Part shown: positions 28,613 to 38,740 of the stretch, in pieces | Position numbering within the stretch: the stretch's first letter is position 1 | Layout of the letters: the number at the start of each line of letters is the position of its first letter | From: Granulosicoccus sp. | Lineage (GTDB): Bacteria > Pseudomonadota > Gammaproteobacteria > Granulosicoccales > Granulosicoccaceae | Assembly: GCA_020627685.1 (NCBI GenBank) | Contig: JAHDGK010000008.1 | Coordinates: 52,322 to 116,321 of the forward strand | Length of the DNA: 64,000 nucleotides | Direction: 5' to 3' | The notes under the pieces: generated by a model | The model's input: only the letters and a program-made list of their open reading frames with translations | The model's database searches: none | Told to the model about the DNA's origin: nothing | Made by a program: the position numbers and the translations under genes

Positions 28613-29826
28613 TCAGCATTAATCGTTTGCGTAACCTCTGCCACTATGCGACCGATGAGTGCGCAATCTTCTACGCTGAACGTTAAAGGAAGACGGCAAT
28701 CATAGAGCCGTTTTAAAATCTCATCTGTCTTGGGTAAAGACGTTGGTTCCAAGTATTTCCAGCTATCGTAACGACTGGTATACGCCTTGGGTTCCTCGGC
28801 TCCGAACCATTTAATATCTACGCCGCGTGTCGCACATGTTTCTAAAAACTGTTGGTTTTGTTCATCAGTAAAATGAGGGATTCTAAACTGAATAGAACTG
28901 GGAACCTCGTAGGCGTCCGGGTGGCGGGCCGGTAGCTCAATGGCGTTACTGTTTTCTTTTAATGCGTTCGCAAAGGCATCATAGCGTTGATTCCAACGTA
29001 TACCGTTATCATCCAGCTTTTGTAGTTGCGGTCGCAAGATAGCCGCTCTTAAATTATCCATGCGCCCGCTGCAATTCGGTGTTTCTAATTTAAGTGTTTG
29101 AAAGGCATCTGCCCCTGGAGCTGCCTCATGGCGTTCAAACAACATATAGGATCCTGAGAGCACGATGGCTCTGGCCATCATCTCTTCATTGTTTGAGGTG
29201 AGTAATCCACCTTCGCCGGAATTTATATGTTTATAGGTTTGGCTGCTAAAGCAGGCCATTGCTCCATGCGCACCACTTTTAACGCCGTTGAATGACGCAC
29301 CCATGGTATGGGCGCAGTCTTCGATCATAACGACATTGTGAGCATCAAGTAGTTTGCACAAAGCATCCATGTCTACCAAATGTCCACGCATGTGCGATAA
29401 CAACAATAGCTTTGATCCTGACGATTTAATGACCTGCTCTAAGTGTTCTAGGTCAATGACCAAGTCACTGGTGGTTTCAACCAGAACGGGTTTTCCGCCC
29501 ACGGCTTGAATTGCGCCAGGCACAGGCGACAATGTAAAACCATTCGTTAGCACCGGATCACCGGGTTCGATACCAGATGCACGCAATGCCAGCTGGATGG
29601 CGTATCCGCCCGATGCACAAGCCAGACAGAAGCGTTGATCTTGATACTTTGCGTATTCCATTTCTAATGCCGCAGTCTCTGAAATTTCTTCAGCGCTAGC
29701 GACGTTGTAGCGGTGCAATCGTCCACCTTGCATGACGGCTACCGCGGCCGTGATGGCGTCTTCTGGAATGGCTTCTTGTTGAGTAAAGTTTCCGGAAAAT
29801 GTGAGTGGAGTGGCGGGGCGATTCAT
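28609..29826 (-). CDS. DegT/DnrJ/EryC1/StrS-family PLP aminotransferase
   Basis: 405 residues from ATG 29826; an upstream in-frame start at 29931 would add 35 residues overlapping the rhomboid gene and lacks similarity. Key parts are FCLACASGGYAIQLAL, MIEDCAHTMGASFNG (Asp that pairs with PLP) and SSQTYKHINSGEGG (PLP-binding Lys). These enzymes usually aminate keto-sugars, but no nucleotide-sugar genes are around, so the substrate is unknown. The rhomboid gene is directly upstream (8 bases), so they are probably co-transcribed. Confidence 0.85.
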   Translation of the reverse strand: MNRPATPLTFSGNFTQQEAIPEDAITAAVAVMQGGRLHRYNVASAEEISETAALEMEYAKYQDQRFCLACASGGYAIQLALRASGIEPGDPVLTNGFTLSPVPGAIQAVGGKPVLVETTSDLVIDLEHLEQVIKSSGSKLLLLSHMRGHLVDMDALCKLLDAHNVVMIEDCAHTMGASFNGVKSGAHGAMACFSSQTYKHINSGEGGLLTSNNEEMMARAIVLSGSYMLFERHEAAPGADAFQTLKLETPNCSGRMDNLRAAILRPQLQKLDDNGIRWNQRYDAFANALKENSNAIELPARHPDAYEVPSSIQFRIPHFTDEQNQQFLETCATRGVDIKWFGAEEPKAYTSRYDSWKYLEPTSLPKTDEILKRLYDCRLPLTFSVEDCALIGRIVAEVTQTINAD

Positions 29827-29834
29827 CGAGTTCT

Positions 29835-30428
29835 CTAAGGTGCAGGGCTTTGGGTAGATTGCGTGAGTGTGCGCGATATGAGTAGAGCCACCAACCCTCC
29901 AGTTATGGCGCCGATAAGGTGGCCTTCCCATGAGACTCCCTTTTGGAAAGGGACAATTCCTTGCAAGATGGTGGAGGCATAAAGGAACCCCACAATGATT
30001 GCAAGAACCACGGAGCGGAGTCTTTTCTCAAAAATACCGGCGCAAATATGAAAGGCGATTAAACCGAATACGAGGCCGCTGGCACCGATGTGCAGGGCTG
30101 TTCGGCCAAACAGCCACAATCCCACGCCGGTGCACACAGTAATGATGATCACAATACCCATGCTGTTAGCTCGAGAGCCGGCTAACAACAGAAGGGTGAC
30201 CGCCAACGGCATGGTATTTCCGACAAGATGGGTAAAGTCAGCATGCAGGAAAGGCATGGCGATTATGCCCACTAGACCGCTGAGCGTGCGCGGGACAAGA
30301 CCAAGGGCTTCCAGCGGCAGAAATCTATCTAATGCGAAAACTATCCAAATGATCCCGATGAATACACCGACGCTAAGAATGTCACGCTTGATGGAGTGTA
30401 TGTGTCGCGAATCAATAAGTTTGGACAT
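29835..30428 (-). CDS. Rhomboid-family intramembrane serine protease
   Basis: 197 residues, six or so hydrophobic segments. HADFTHLVGNTMPL (conserved His-Asn), GASGLVFGLIAFH (catalytic Ser in GASG) and SWEGHLIGAITGG (catalytic His) show the Ser-His dyad is intact. It cleaves membrane proteins within the bilayer; its substrate is unknown. It lies between the DegT gene and the smaller LEA-like gene in the same direction, 5 and 8 bases apart, so the three probably share a transcript. Confidence 0.92.
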   Translation of the reverse strand: MSKLIDSRHIHSIKRDILSVGVFIGIIWIVFALDRFLPLEALGLVPRTLSGLVGIIAMPFLHADFTHLVGNTMPLAVTLLLLAGSRANSMGIVIIITVCTGVGLWLFGRTALHIGASGLVFGLIAFHICAGIFEKRLRSVVLAIIVGFLYASTILQGIVPFQKGVSWEGHLIGAITGGLVALLISRTLTQSTQSPAP

Positions 30429-30433
30429 GAGGC

Positions 30434-30982
30434 TTATGCAAGCATTTTCTTGAGCTTGTCAGCTACGCCGCCCAGCTCTTCAGCTGACACATCGTTGCCT
30501 GCGCGTAGAGCTGCAAACGTCTCTTTAGTCACGCCAAGTCTGCCAGCATCCGGAGCGGCAAGATTCAAGATTTTAATCATTTCTTGAATATCGCTACCCG
30601 CATTTCCGGTATCCACTGAAAGGTCTGGCAAGTTACTCACCGTTTGAGCAGCTTGTTTGGCTGTTGCTGCGGCAGTGGCTGCTACATCTGAAACAGTCTC
30701 CTGAGCCGCATTGGCGGCGTTTGCAGCGACACCCGCGGCCCCTGCGACTGCGCCGGCTGCCGCACTTGCCGCTGCTCCCGCAGCTGCACTGACTCCCGAG
30801 GCGGCATTGCTCGCAGTGTCGGCAACCTCATTGGCTGCGTTATTCACAGCCTTGGCGGCGGTGTTTTCAAGGCTAGCCGGAGTTCCGGTTGAGCCTGAAT
30901 CAGAGCTTGAAGACTCTCCGGACTTTGATTTAATAAGGAAAAAGGCGATTACAGCGAGTACAAGCAGAATCCAAAACCACAT
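30434..30982 (-). CDS. Small membrane-anchored Ala-rich helical protein
   Basis: 182 residues from ATG 30982, with GGAGAGA a few bases upstream; the frame runs on 16 codons. A hydrophobic segment (MWFWILLVLAVIAFFLI) precedes a Ser/Gly linker and a ~90-residue Ala/Ser/Val-rich helix with almost no other residue types (ASGVSAAAGAAASAAAGAVA). The C-terminal ~60 residues (LPDLSVDTGNAG to KLKKMLA) look folded. It matches the larger protein at 25475-26563 in layout, not clearly in sequence. Function unknown. Confidence 0.68.
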   Translation of the reverse strand: MWFWILLVLAVIAFFLIKSKSGESSSSDSGSTGTPASLENTAAKAVNNAANEVADTASNAASGVSAAAGAAASAAAGAVAGAAGVAANAANAAQETVSDVAATAAATAKQAAQTVSNLPDLSVDTGNAGSDIQEMIKILNLAAPDAGRLGVTKETFAALRAGNDVSAEELGGVADKLKKMLA

Positions 30983-31024
30983 TTTCTCTCTCCGGCGCAC
31001 GAACGCTTTCTGGTCAATAGGTAC

Positions 31025-31104
31025 GCACACAATACAGTCAGACAGCGCATTGTGTGCAGATATACTTTCGTACCAGAAACAATTTCAATGATGTTGGTAC
31101 GAAA
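31025..31104. repeat. Two perfect inverted repeats in a divergent intergenic region
   Basis: GCACACAAT (31025-31033) pairs with ATTGTGTGC (31049-31057), and TTTCGTACCA (31066-31075) pairs with TGGTACGAAA (31095-31104). They sit side by side in the 192-base gap between the small Ala-rich gene (minus) and the GTPase gene (plus). They could be operators for either gene or paired mRNA hairpins; no T run follows. Confidence 0.5.
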
Positions 31105-31174
31105 TTGGCGGTTGAATGACTCTTTAACGACTATAAACTCTTCTCTCAACCCACTTACTGAGTCCTGAATCCAG

Positions 31175-32602
31175 ATGGTTCAACCCGACAAATCTATTGT
31201 CAAACGCTTCGATAGTCTCAAATCTCATCTCGAACGGGAAAACCCGATTTTAATCGACGCTATCAGCGGGTTCCGCAAGCTGGACACCATAGGATACAAG
31301 ACCGGACTGATAAACCCGGATGAATCTTATGCCATGCAGATTTCCTGGTGGCCTTTGGTGTCTATTCTGGGTGTGTTTTCCGCGGGTAAATCTTCGTTCA
31401 TTAATAGCTATTTGGGGCGGGATTTACAGAAAACCGGTAATCAGGCGGTGGACGATAAATTTACGGTGGTGTGTTACGGCGAAGAAAATGCGGGCAGGGT
31501 ACTTCCCGGACTGGCGCTGGACGCTGATATGCGTTTCCCGTTTTATCGCATTAGCGATGAAATTGAAAAAGTCACTGAAGGTGAGGGACGCCGGATAGAT
31601 GCCTATCTCCAGTTAAAAGTGACCGATTCTGAAGTCGTGAGGGGCAAGATACTGATTGACTCTCCGGGCTTTGATGCGGACGAACAACGCACCTCAACGC
31701 TTAAATTGACCAATCACATCATGGATATTTCCGACTTAGTGTTGGTCTTTTTCGATGCGCGTCATCCTGAGCCTGGTTCAATGCAAGACACACTGACGCA
31801 TCTTGTCCAGAACACCATTGCCCGTAATGACAGCAACAAATTCTTATTCATTCTTAATCAAATTGACTCCGCAGCGCGTGAAGACAACACCGAAGAAATT
31901 GTGGGTGCATGGCAAAGGGCGCTTTCGCAAAAGGGACTGACAGCCGGTCGCTTCTACACCATCTACAACAAAGACCGAGCGTTACCGTTTGAGGATGAAG
32001 CCGTTCAACAGCGGTTTGAATCCAAGCGCGATAGTGATCTTGAAGAAATCGAAGAGCGCATCCGGCAAGTTGAGGTAGAAAGGGCCTATCGAATTGTCGG
32101 CACGATGGAAAAAGATGCCTATGCAATGCGTGACAAAGCCATACCCGCGATTACAAGACTGAAGAAAACCTGGGCTAAACGGGTTTTGAGAATAGACGCC
32201 ATTTTGTTAGGCCTTATCGCCGCTGTGGGGGTGGGCCTGTCTATTGCGACTGGCACCATTGGTGGCTTACTCAGTTACATTTTAGGTGCTTTCACAGATC
32301 CGACGCTCATGCTCATGACGCTCGCTGGATTGGCTGTCGTTGTGGGTGGGGTGCATTTCACCGTGCGAAAGCTCGTCGCTCAGTTTATGGCGAAGCGTTT
32401 GGAAGGTACGGAGGACGAACCTTACGCCAAAGCATTTCGGTTCAATACTCGATTCTATCGATCAGTATTTAGCGCTAAACCTGTCGGGTGGGGCGCTCGC
32501 TCACAGAAGTCGGTAGATGAAGTATTGGAGCATGCATCGCAGTTTGTAGAATCGTTAAACGATCAGTTTACAAACCCGTCCGGCCAACCGCGAGAGTGGT
32601 AG
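31175..32602 (+). CDS. Dynamin-superfamily-like membrane GTPase
   Basis: 475 residues. The GTPase domain has GVFSAGKSSFIN (P-loop, ~66-77), a Thr in the switch region (DKFTVV), DSPGFD (G3, ~165) and NQID (G4, ~230). A helical stalk follows, then two hydrophobic segments (ILLGLIAAVGVGLSIATG and LMLMTLAGLAVVVGGVHF, ~340-400) and a charged tail. This matches bacterial dynamin/EHD-like proteins that shape or fuse membranes; the exact role is unknown. It ends next to rne on the other strand. Confidence 0.82.
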   Translation: MVQPDKSIVKRFDSLKSHLERENPILIDAISGFRKLDTIGYKTGLINPDESYAMQISWWPLVSILGVFSAGKSSFINSYLGRDLQKTGNQAVDDKFTVVCYGEENAGRVLPGLALDADMRFPFYRISDEIEKVTEGEGRRIDAYLQLKVTDSEVVRGKILIDSPGFDADEQRTSTLKLTNHIMDISDLVLVFFDARHPEPGSMQDTLTHLVQNTIARNDSNKFLFILNQIDSAAREDNTEEIVGAWQRALSQKGLTAGRFYTIYNKDRALPFEDEAVQQRFESKRDSDLEEIEERIRQVEVERAYRIVGTMEKDAYAMRDKAIPAITRLKKTWAKRVLRIDAILLGLIAAVGVGLSIATGTIGGLLSYILGAFTDPTLMLMTLAGLAVVVGGVHFTVRKLVAQFMAKRLEGTEDEPYAKAFRFNTRFYRSVFSAKPVGWGARSQKSVDEVLEHASQFVESLNDQFTNPSGQPREW

Positions 32603-32618
32603 CTACGATTGAAATGAT

Positions 32619-32656
32619 CAGTCTGGAATAAGCCTTTTAGGGCAAATTCCAGACTG
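32619..32656. terminator. Strong hairpin between convergent GTPase and rne genes
   Basis: CAGTCTGGAAT (32619-32629) and ATTCCAGACTG (32646-32656) form a perfect 11-bp stem, with a further GCC/GGC pairing in the loop. It lies in the 68-base gap between two convergent stops, so it may end or protect both transcripts. There is no clear T tract on either side, so intrinsic termination is uncertain. Confidence 0.55.
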
Positions 32657-32670
32657 GCCATCTTGTTTGC

Positions 32671-35600
32671 TTAATCTCCGACTTTCTCAGCCTTACTGCC
32701 AGCTGCCGCATTCGATTCAACTGTAGGGCTAGTTACCGGGGCTTCAACATCAGCAATCTTTTTTGATGCAAACGAAGAACGGTTGCTGCGAGAGGCATCA
32801 TCCTTATTGGCGAGCGAACGCACAGTACTCTTTAGTTCGCTAGGCTGTCTTTGAGACACGTTGCTGTCATCGCCTGAAGGCTTCGCTTTTGATGCCGCAG
32901 GTTTAGGTGTTTGCTCTGATACAGCCGCTTGTGCCGCCGGCTTATTCACGCTCTCCTGAGAGGTTGCAGCCGGCTGAGCCACTGGTGCGCTGCTGGTAGC
33001 TTGCGGTGCGGGAGCACTTGGCTCCGTTGTACCCGCTTCGGCTGCTGCAGCCTTCTTACTGTTTACACGTTCGCGTCTGCGGCCACCGCCACGACGTTTC
33101 GGTTTGGAAGAATCCGAACCAGCTGCCGCATCGGCGTTTGCACTTTCCGTTGTATCTGCAGAGCCAGTCGCGGCATCGTTAGAGGCACTAGGCACTTTAT
33201 CGTTAGGCTCATCAGCAGCTTTGGGCGCAGACGCTTTCTTGGGTGTCTTAGCTTTAGTGGTCTCGCTGTTGCCAGTCTCACTGGATGAAGATGCATTGGA
33301 TTCTGCAACCGGCGTTTTGTCTGCAGGGTTAGTTTCATCATTTTGTGCTGGAGATGAAGCCTGTCGGGTAGCGGCTTTGTTCTCTGGCTTTTCAGTTGGC
33401 GACACCTCAGCTGCTGCCGTTTTATCGGCTTGTGACGTGTCGGCTTTGACAGCCGTAGCCTCTGGAGCCTGTTGTGGTTTCGACGGCGCACTCATACCGA
33501 CCGCTACTGCAGCTGAGGCAGCAGCAGGGGCCGCTTTGCTATCCGAAGGCGCTGAGTTAGTCGTTGACGATGGGCTTGTCGCACTGGCCTCAGCAGCGGG
33601 TTTGCTGCCTTCAGTCGGTGCGCTCGAAGCGTCCGCTGCGTTAGCGTTTACCTCATTGGCTGAATCGTTCGAACCTTCGGCATTCTTTTCATTGTTACGG
33701 CCACGACCTCGACCACCACGGCGTCTTCCGCCTCGACGGCCACGTTTTCGCGCGCCGTCTTCGGACGCAGCATCCGTTGACGAGTGATCGTTTTGATTGT
33801 CATCGCTGTTTGCAGCATTCTCGCTGTCGGCACTTACGTCTGTTTTATTTTCTACTGTCTCTTCTGAAGACTGAGTCCGCTCTTGTTTGCGACCACGTCC
33901 ACGACCACGGCCGCGGCCTCGGTTGTTTCCGGACTGATCATCTTTTGTGGAGTCAGCAGATTCTTCAGTTTTGTTTCTGTTGTTTTTGCGATCGTTATCC
34001 GATTTAGCGTCCGCGTTGTCAGCTGACTTGCCGCGTTTTTGATTTTTTCGCTGACCGTTGCGTCCTTCGCTATTCGCTTCAGACTTTTCACCGTCTGGGC
34101 GGTTACGGTTGCGTCCACCACGACCGCCGGAGCGCTTGTTGCGATTCTGATTTCTGTTGCCATTTGAGTTCGAACCACGACCTCTAGCAGGTTTGGCTTC
34201 GTTGTTGGCTGAATCTGTGTCTGCTTCTTCAGTGTTGGCAGCACTGCCACCGGCGCCGAATAACGACGTTACTGCCCCGAGAATGCGCTTCAGCCCTCTA
34301 GGTGATTGTTCTGCCGTGGCCTCTTGATTCTGAGGCATTCTGTGCGCAGGCGTCGGAGCAGGGGCTATCGGAGAGACGGCGTTAACAGCAGCGCGCTCCG
34401 GTTGCTTCTCATCTTTTGCGTCCTGCGGAGAGTAGGTTTCCGTGTTGTCTGCGGCTAGCTCATAACTCTTCTTGGCCGCTGCTTCATGTTCCGCATCGCT
34501 CATGCGGATGCGCTCGATCGTGTAGTTCGGTGTCTCGATGGACGGGTTGGCAACGATCAACAGCGTGACGGAATTGCGGGCTTCAATCTCAGAAATATTC
34601 TGGCGTTTTTCGTTGAGTAGGTAGGTCGCAACTTCGACCGGAACATCGGCCAATACTCGCCCGGTATTATCTTTCATTGCCTCTTCTTCGACGAGGCGCA
34701 GAATTGATAGGGCAGTGGATTCAATACCTCTGATGGTGCCGTGTCCGTGACAGCGTGGGCAGACGTTTTCAGAGGATTCGCCCAGTGAGGGGCGGAGGCG
34801 TTGTCGGGACATTTCCAGCAGGCCGAATTTGGAAATTCTGCCGATTTGGACGCGTGCACGGTCTTGTTTTAGCGCTTCGCGCAAACGGTTTTCGACGGCT
34901 CGCTGGTGCTTGGATGCCATCATATCGATAAAATCGATGACGACCAGACCGCCAAGGTCACGTAGTCTTAATTGGCGGGCCACTTCATCGGCTGCCTCTA
35001 AGTTGGTGTTTGTTGCTGTCTCTTCGATATCGTGCCCTTTAGTGGCCTTGGCCGAGTTGATATCGATAGAGATAAGAGCTTCGGTATGATCAATGACGAG
35101 AGCGCCACCTGAAGGCAAACGCACTTCCCGGCGAAACGCCGACTCTATTTGAGATTCAACCTGGTAGCGGTTGAATAAGGGAACGTCATCTTGATAAAGC
35201 TTTAGCTTCCGCTCGTTCTGAGGCATGTAAAGGCGAATGAAATCGGCCGCCTGCTGATGAGTTGCTTCTTCGTCAGCAATGATCTCACCGATGTCGCCAC
35301 GGAAATAATCCCGCAGTCCACGCACGATGATGTTGCTTTCCTGGTAAACGAGGAAGGGGGCTTTCTTTTCGCCGGCAGCTTCTTGAATTGCTTTCCAGAT
35401 AGCAGCCTGGTAGTCCAGATCCCATTGCAGTTCTTCTGTCGTTCGACCAATTCCGGCGGTACGAACGATAGTACCCATGCCATCAGGCACTTCAACATCA
35501 GACATCGCAGCTTTGAGTTCGGCTCTGTCGTCGCCTTCAATACGGCGTGACACGCCACCTGCGCGGGGGTTGTTGGGCATCAACACGAGAAATCTGCCAG

Positions 35601-35973
35601 CAAGGCTGACAAAGGTGGTTAGAGCAGCGCCTTTGTTGCTGCGCTCTTCCTTCTCAATCTGAACAACAATTTCCTGACCTTCTTTAATACATTCGCGGAT
35701 GTTAGGTCGTCCGCCGTCAGATTTTTTAGCGTCTTTCTTCAGGTATTCCTTGGCAATTTCCTTGAAAGGAAGAAAGCCGTGTCGGTCAGCACCGTAGTCT
35801 ACGAATACGGCTTCTAGGCTGGGTTCTACCCGAGTTATTTTCGCTTTGTATATATTAGATTTACGTTGTTCTCGTGATTTATGTTCTATGTCGAGATCGA
35901 CCAGGCGTTGTCCATCAACGATGGCAACTCGCAACTCCTCTTGGTGGGTCGCGTTGATCAGCATTCTTTTCAT
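32671..35973 (-). CDS. rne: Ribonuclease E
   Basis: 1100 residues, close to E. coli RNase E (1061). The N-terminal ~510 residues are the catalytic half: an S1 domain ([20 protein letters not shown]), the metal-binding Asp residues in [10 protein letters not shown] and VVIDFIDM (~300-350), and the CPRCHGHG zinc-link. The C-terminal half is low-complexity: Arg/Asn/Gly/Lys-rich stretches that should bind RNA, then a long Ala/Ser/Thr/Pro/Glu-rich tail, probably disordered. It starts most mRNA decay and matures rRNA and tRNA in the cytoplasm, usually at the inner membrane. A long hairpin-rich leader precedes it. rluC is divergent, as in other Gammaproteobacteria. Confidence 0.97.
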   Translation of the reverse strand: MKRMLINATHQEELRVAIVDGQRLVDLDIEHKSREQRKSNIYKAKITRVEPSLEAVFVDYGADRHGFLPFKEIAKEYLKKDAKKSDGGRPNIRECIKEGQEIVVQIEKEERSNKGAALTTFVSLAGRFLVLMPNNPRAGGVSRRIEGDDRAELKAAMSDVEVPDGMGTIVRTAGIGRTTEELQWDLDYQAAIWKAIQEAAGEKKAPFLVYQESNIIVRGLRDYFRGDIGEIIADEEATHQQAADFIRLYMPQNERKLKLYQDDVPLFNRYQVESQIESAFRREVRLPSGGALVIDHTEALISIDINSAKATKGHDIEETATNTNLEAADEVARQLRLRDLGGLVVIDFIDMMASKHQRAVENRLREALKQDRARVQIGRISKFGLLEMSRQRLRPSLGESSENVCPRCHGHGTIRGIESTALSILRLVEEEAMKDNTGRVLADVPVEVATYLLNEKRQNISEIEARNSVTLLIVANPSIETPNYTIERIRMSDAEHEAAAKKSYELAADNTETYSPQDAKDEKQPERAAVNAVSPIAPAPTPAHRMPQNQEATAEQSPRGLKRILGAVTSLFGAGGSAANTEEADTDSANNEAKPARGRGSNSNGNRNQNRNKRSGGRGGRNRNRPDGEKSEANSEGRNGQRKNQKRGKSADNADAKSDNDRKNNRNKTEESADSTKDDQSGNNRGRGRGRGRGRKQERTQSSEETVENKTDVSADSENAANSDDNQNDHSSTDAASEDGARKRGRRGGRRRGGRGRGRNNEKNAEGSNDSANEVNANAADASSAPTEGSKPAAEASATSPSSTTNSAPSDSKAAPAAASAAVAVGMSAPSKPQQAPEATAVKADTSQADKTAAAEVSPTEKPENKAATRQASSPAQNDETNPADKTPVAESNASSSSETGNSETTKAKTPKKASAPKAADEPNDKVPSASNDAATGSADTTESANADAAAGSDSSKPKRRGGGRRRERVNSKKAAAAEAGTTEPSAPAPQATSSAPVAQPAATSQESVNKPAAQAAVSEQTPKPAASKAKPSGDDSNVSQRQPSELKSTVRSLANKDDASRSNRSSFASKKIADVEAPVTSPTVESNAAAGSKAEKVGD

Positions 35974-36360
35974 TATTAGTATGGTCCATTGCGGACCCTG
36001 CCTGAATCGCCGGTTTTCCTAGATGCGCGCACGTCTGTTGGACTCGGGTTGTAAACCAGAGAATTACTGACAGACAAACTTTGATGTAAGCGCTGAGCAT
36101 CGGGTGAGCCGGGTAGGCGGAATCCGTATTATTGTTGGTAAAAAAGAAGCCTCGGTTTTTAACGGGCTTCGAGGGTCGTGGTCATTCAAGGCGTCCCGCC
36201 TGATGACTCAACGATAAAAAACTTAACTTTAGTGTTCGGTTTAAATTTCCAACGTTACTGGTGTCGGCTTTCGTTGCCGGATAACTCTCTTTGGCAACAA
36301 CCATCGGTTTGACCGATAATGTTAGAAATGACGGTTAGTTAGTTCCATTACTTAACCGAC
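35974..36360 (-). promoter_or_regulatory. Structured 5' leader of rne (RNase E autoregulation-type element, candidate)
   Basis: The rne-rluC gap is 496 bases without a gene. A promoter-like sequence predicts an rne leader of about 387 bases, similar in length to the E. coli one (361), through which RNase E controls its own mRNA. Possible stems, in minus-strand order, are 36358-36353/36337-36332, 36317-36312/36308-36303 (perfect 6 bp), 36298-36293/36278-36273 (6 bp), 36207-36181 (11 pairs with two bulges) and a terminator-like stem at 36170-36146. That it is autoregulatory is inferred from the E. coli rne leader, not shown by sequence identity. Confidence 0.6.
36140..36170 (-). terminator. Intrinsic-terminator-like hairpin inside the rne leader
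   Basis: On the minus strand GAAGCC (36170-36165) pairs with GGCTTC (36151-36146) and is followed at once by six T (36145-36140). It is about 170 bases upstream of the rne start codon. It may cut off the rne transcript early (attenuation) or end a small RNA made from the leader promoter. Confidence 0.6.
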
Positions 36361-36365
36361 TCTTT

Positions 36366-36394
36366 AATATAGCAGTGACAGTAGAATACAGCAA
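36366..36394 (-). promoter_or_regulatory. Sigma-70-type promoter for rne (candidate)
   Basis: On the minus strand, TTGCTG (36394-36389) and TATATT (36371-36366) are 17 bases apart, close to the -35/-10 consensus. Transcription would start near 36360. Confidence 0.6.
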
Positions 36395-36469
36395 TCACCG
36401 GTATCGCATTGTACGCGCGAATTAACGCGTTGCACTTGTAACGGTAAACAGCAAAAAGCATGCAAATTC

Positions 36470-37438
36470 ATGTCTGACCCCAAAAACCCCTTTGATTCCA
36501 GTGAGTCACAGCAGCTGTCAAAAACTCGGCATGAGCGTGTTGGCAACGATGAGGACGGTCAGCGGATAGACAATTTTCTGATCAGAAAGTGCAAAGGGGT
36601 GCCGCGCAGTCATATCTACCGAATAATCCGTAAGGGTGATGTCAGAGTTGATGGTCGGCGCATCAAACAAACCCGAAAGCTGGTGGCGGGTGAGCAAGTG
36701 CGCATTCCAGCTATTCAAGTAGCTGTTGAGTCCGAAGCGCGTGTGCCCGATAAGCTGGCGAAGGCCGCTGGTTCGTCTGTCCTGCTCGAGCATGATGATT
36801 TTATTGTGGTCAACAAGCCACCGGGGATTGCGGTTCACGGTGGTAGCGGTTTGGCGTTCGGACTGATCGATGCCCTTAGACAATACCGAGATGAACCCAA
36901 GTTGGAATTGGCTCACCGTCTCGACCGAGCTACTAGCGGTTGCCTGTTGGTCGGGCGTGGTCTGAGTGCAAACAGAAAATTGCAGGATCTCTTTCGCCAG
37001 CGCAGTATCGCCAAGCGATATTGGGCTGTTGTTGATGGCCGGTGGCCTAAGTCTGTTAAAAAGGTCGATGCGCCCTTACTCAAAAATCAGGAGCACGCTG
37101 GCGAGCGCAGAGTCATGGTCGACCCGTCTGGGCAGGAAGCCTTAACGCATTTCGCCGTTGCAGAATCCTTTTCAACGGCAACGCTACTGGATGTCGAGCT
37201 CGATACCGGACGTACTCATCAGATACGAGTGCACACACGTCATACAGGACATGCTGTTATCGGAGATGGTCGGTATGGAGACAATGGCAAGAATGCCAAG
37301 TTCAGGAAGCTGGGTCTAAGCCGTCTTTTCCTGCATTCTCGCGAGCTGGCCTTTGAGTGGCAGGGTGAGAATTTTCAGGTCAATGCCGCCGCTGACGAAC
37401 AATGGCAGCGAGCTTTGAGTACACTTCGCAGCTTGTAG
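36470..37438 (+). CDS. rluC: 23S rRNA pseudouridine(955/2504/2580) synthase RluC
   Basis: 322 residues. An N-terminal S4 RNA-binding domain (GQRIDNFLIRKCKGVPRSHI and RVDGRRIKQ) is followed by an RsuA/RluA-type pseudouridine synthase with HRLDRATSGCLLVG carrying the catalytic Asp. ELDTGRTHQIRVH closes the active site. It isomerises three uridines of 23S rRNA. The choice of RluC over RluD rests on length, the S4 start and the divergent rne neighbour, an arrangement found in many Gammaproteobacteria. No clear ribosome site at the ATG. Confidence 0.93.
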   Translation: MSDPKNPFDSSESQQLSKTRHERVGNDEDGQRIDNFLIRKCKGVPRSHIYRIIRKGDVRVDGRRIKQTRKLVAGEQVRIPAIQVAVESEARVPDKLAKAAGSSVLLEHDDFIVVNKPPGIAVHGGSGLAFGLIDALRQYRDEPKLELAHRLDRATSGCLLVGRGLSANRKLQDLFRQRSIAKRYWAVVDGRWPKSVKKVDAPLLKNQEHAGERRVMVDPSGQEALTHFAVAESFSTATLLDVELDTGRTHQIRVHTRHTGHAVIGDGRYGDNGKNAKFRKLGLSRLFLHSRELAFEWQGENFQVNAAADEQWQRALSTLRSL

Positions 37439-37483
37439 TTTCCCTCGATCTGCTATTCCAGTTTCATACACGGACCGAACACC

Positions 37484-38659
37484 ATGAACGACATCGTTAT
37501 TGCCGGAGCCGCCAGAACACCCATTGGCTCTTTTTTAGGATCTCTGGCCAGCGTACCCGCGCATCAGTTGGGTGCTACCGCCATTACTGAAGCCCTGGCG
37601 CGAGCAGGTGTGGCCGCCGATGAGGTGTCAGAACTCATCTTCGGACAAGTGCTAACAGCAGGAGCTGGACAGAATACAGCCAGGCAAGCTGCAATGGAGG
37701 CTGGCATTCCAGCAAGCAGCACCGCAGTGACGATCAATCAGGTTTGCGGTTCTGGACTGCGCTCAGTTGCCATGGGCTACCAAGCGATAAAAGCCGGGGA
37801 CAGTGACATCGTCGTTGCAGGAGGGCAGGAGAATATGTCGTTGTCACCGCATTGCGCGCCATTGCGGGCAGGGCACAAAATGGGTAATGCCGATTTTGTG
37901 GACACCATGATAAAGGATGGCCTCTGGGACGCTTTTCATGGATATCACATGGGCACGACTGCTGAAAACGTGGCGAAAGCCTGGAGTATTTCCCGGGAAG
38001 CTCAAGATGAATTTGCCGCCAACTCTCAGCAAAAAGCAGAAGCCGCCCAAGCGGCGGGAAAATTCGTCGATGAAATTGTTCCTGTCACCATCAAAAACAG
38101 ACGTGGTGATGTCATTGTCGACACAGATGAGTATCTAAAACCGGGTACAACGGTTGAAGCTCTACAGAAACTTCGTCCGGCCTTTCAAAAAGACGGAACG
38201 GTGACTGCCGGCAATGCATCCGGTTTGAATGATGGAGCAGCGGCTCTCGTGCTTATGTCTGCGACGGAGGCATCAAAACGTTCAGTGACGCCACTGGCAA
38301 CGATTAAGAGTTGGGCAACAGTGGGTGTCGAACCTGAGATTATGGGAAGCGGACCTATCCCCGCCAGTCGAGCGGCGCTTGATAAGGCGGGATGGAATGT
38401 CGACGATCTTGATTTAATTGAAGCCAATGAAGCGTTTGCTGCTCAAGCGTGTGCAGTTAATAACGACCTGGGTTGGGATACTTCTAAGGTCAACGTCAAT
38501 GGTGGTGCTATTGCACTGGGGCATCCTATAGGGGCATCAGGTGCGCGAGTTCTCATCACGCTTTTGCATGAAATGCAGAAACGTGACGCGCGCAAAGGCT
38601 TGGCAACTTTATGTATTGGCGGTGGAATGGGCATCGCTTTGTGTGTAGAACGAACGTAA
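37484..38659 (+). CDS. phaA: Acetyl-CoA C-acetyltransferase (thiolase)
   Basis: 391 residues, a degradative/biosynthetic thiolase. The N-terminal active Cys is in [15 protein letters not shown] (~89), followed by [33 protein letters not shown] and [15 protein letters not shown] (His), and the second Cys in CIGGGMGIA. It condenses or splits acetoacetyl-CoA. The sequence resembles PhaA/AtoB; no phaB or phaC is adjacent, and it is not the paaJ-type thiolase expected for the phenylacetate pathway by position, although a role there cannot be ruled out. Confidence 0.9.
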   Translation: MNDIVIAGAARTPIGSFLGSLASVPAHQLGATAITEALARAGVAADEVSELIFGQVLTAGAGQNTARQAAMEAGIPASSTAVTINQVCGSGLRSVAMGYQAIKAGDSDIVVAGGQENMSLSPHCAPLRAGHKMGNADFVDTMIKDGLWDAFHGYHMGTTAENVAKAWSISREAQDEFAANSQQKAEAAQAAGKFVDEIVPVTIKNRRGDVIVDTDEYLKPGTTVEALQKLRPAFQKDGTVTAGNASGLNDGAAALVLMSATEASKRSVTPLATIKSWATVGVEPEIMGSGPIPASRAALDKAGWNVDDLDLIEANEAFAAQACAVNNDLGWDTSKVNVNGGAIALGHPIGASGARVLITLLHEMQKRDARKGLATLCIGGGMGIALCVERT

Positions 38660-38740
38660 ACAAGCAGCGCGGCACAATGCCTCTCGGGTTGTATAAAGGA
38701 AGCATAGAATCCCCGGGCGCGATGGAGCCATAGCGATATC

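Noticed and set aside
33104..33787. Plus-strand frame opposite the rne C-terminal tail
   Set aside because: Low-complexity shadow of the Ala/Ser-rich tail; rne is certain on the other strand.
35915..36100. 61-codon frame in the rne leader
   Set aside because: Overlaps the rne start out of frame, no ribosome site, no similarity seen.
37484..38659. Thiolase as paaJ
   Set aside because: Too far from the paa genes and sequence looks like PhaA/AtoB; position does not support paaJ.
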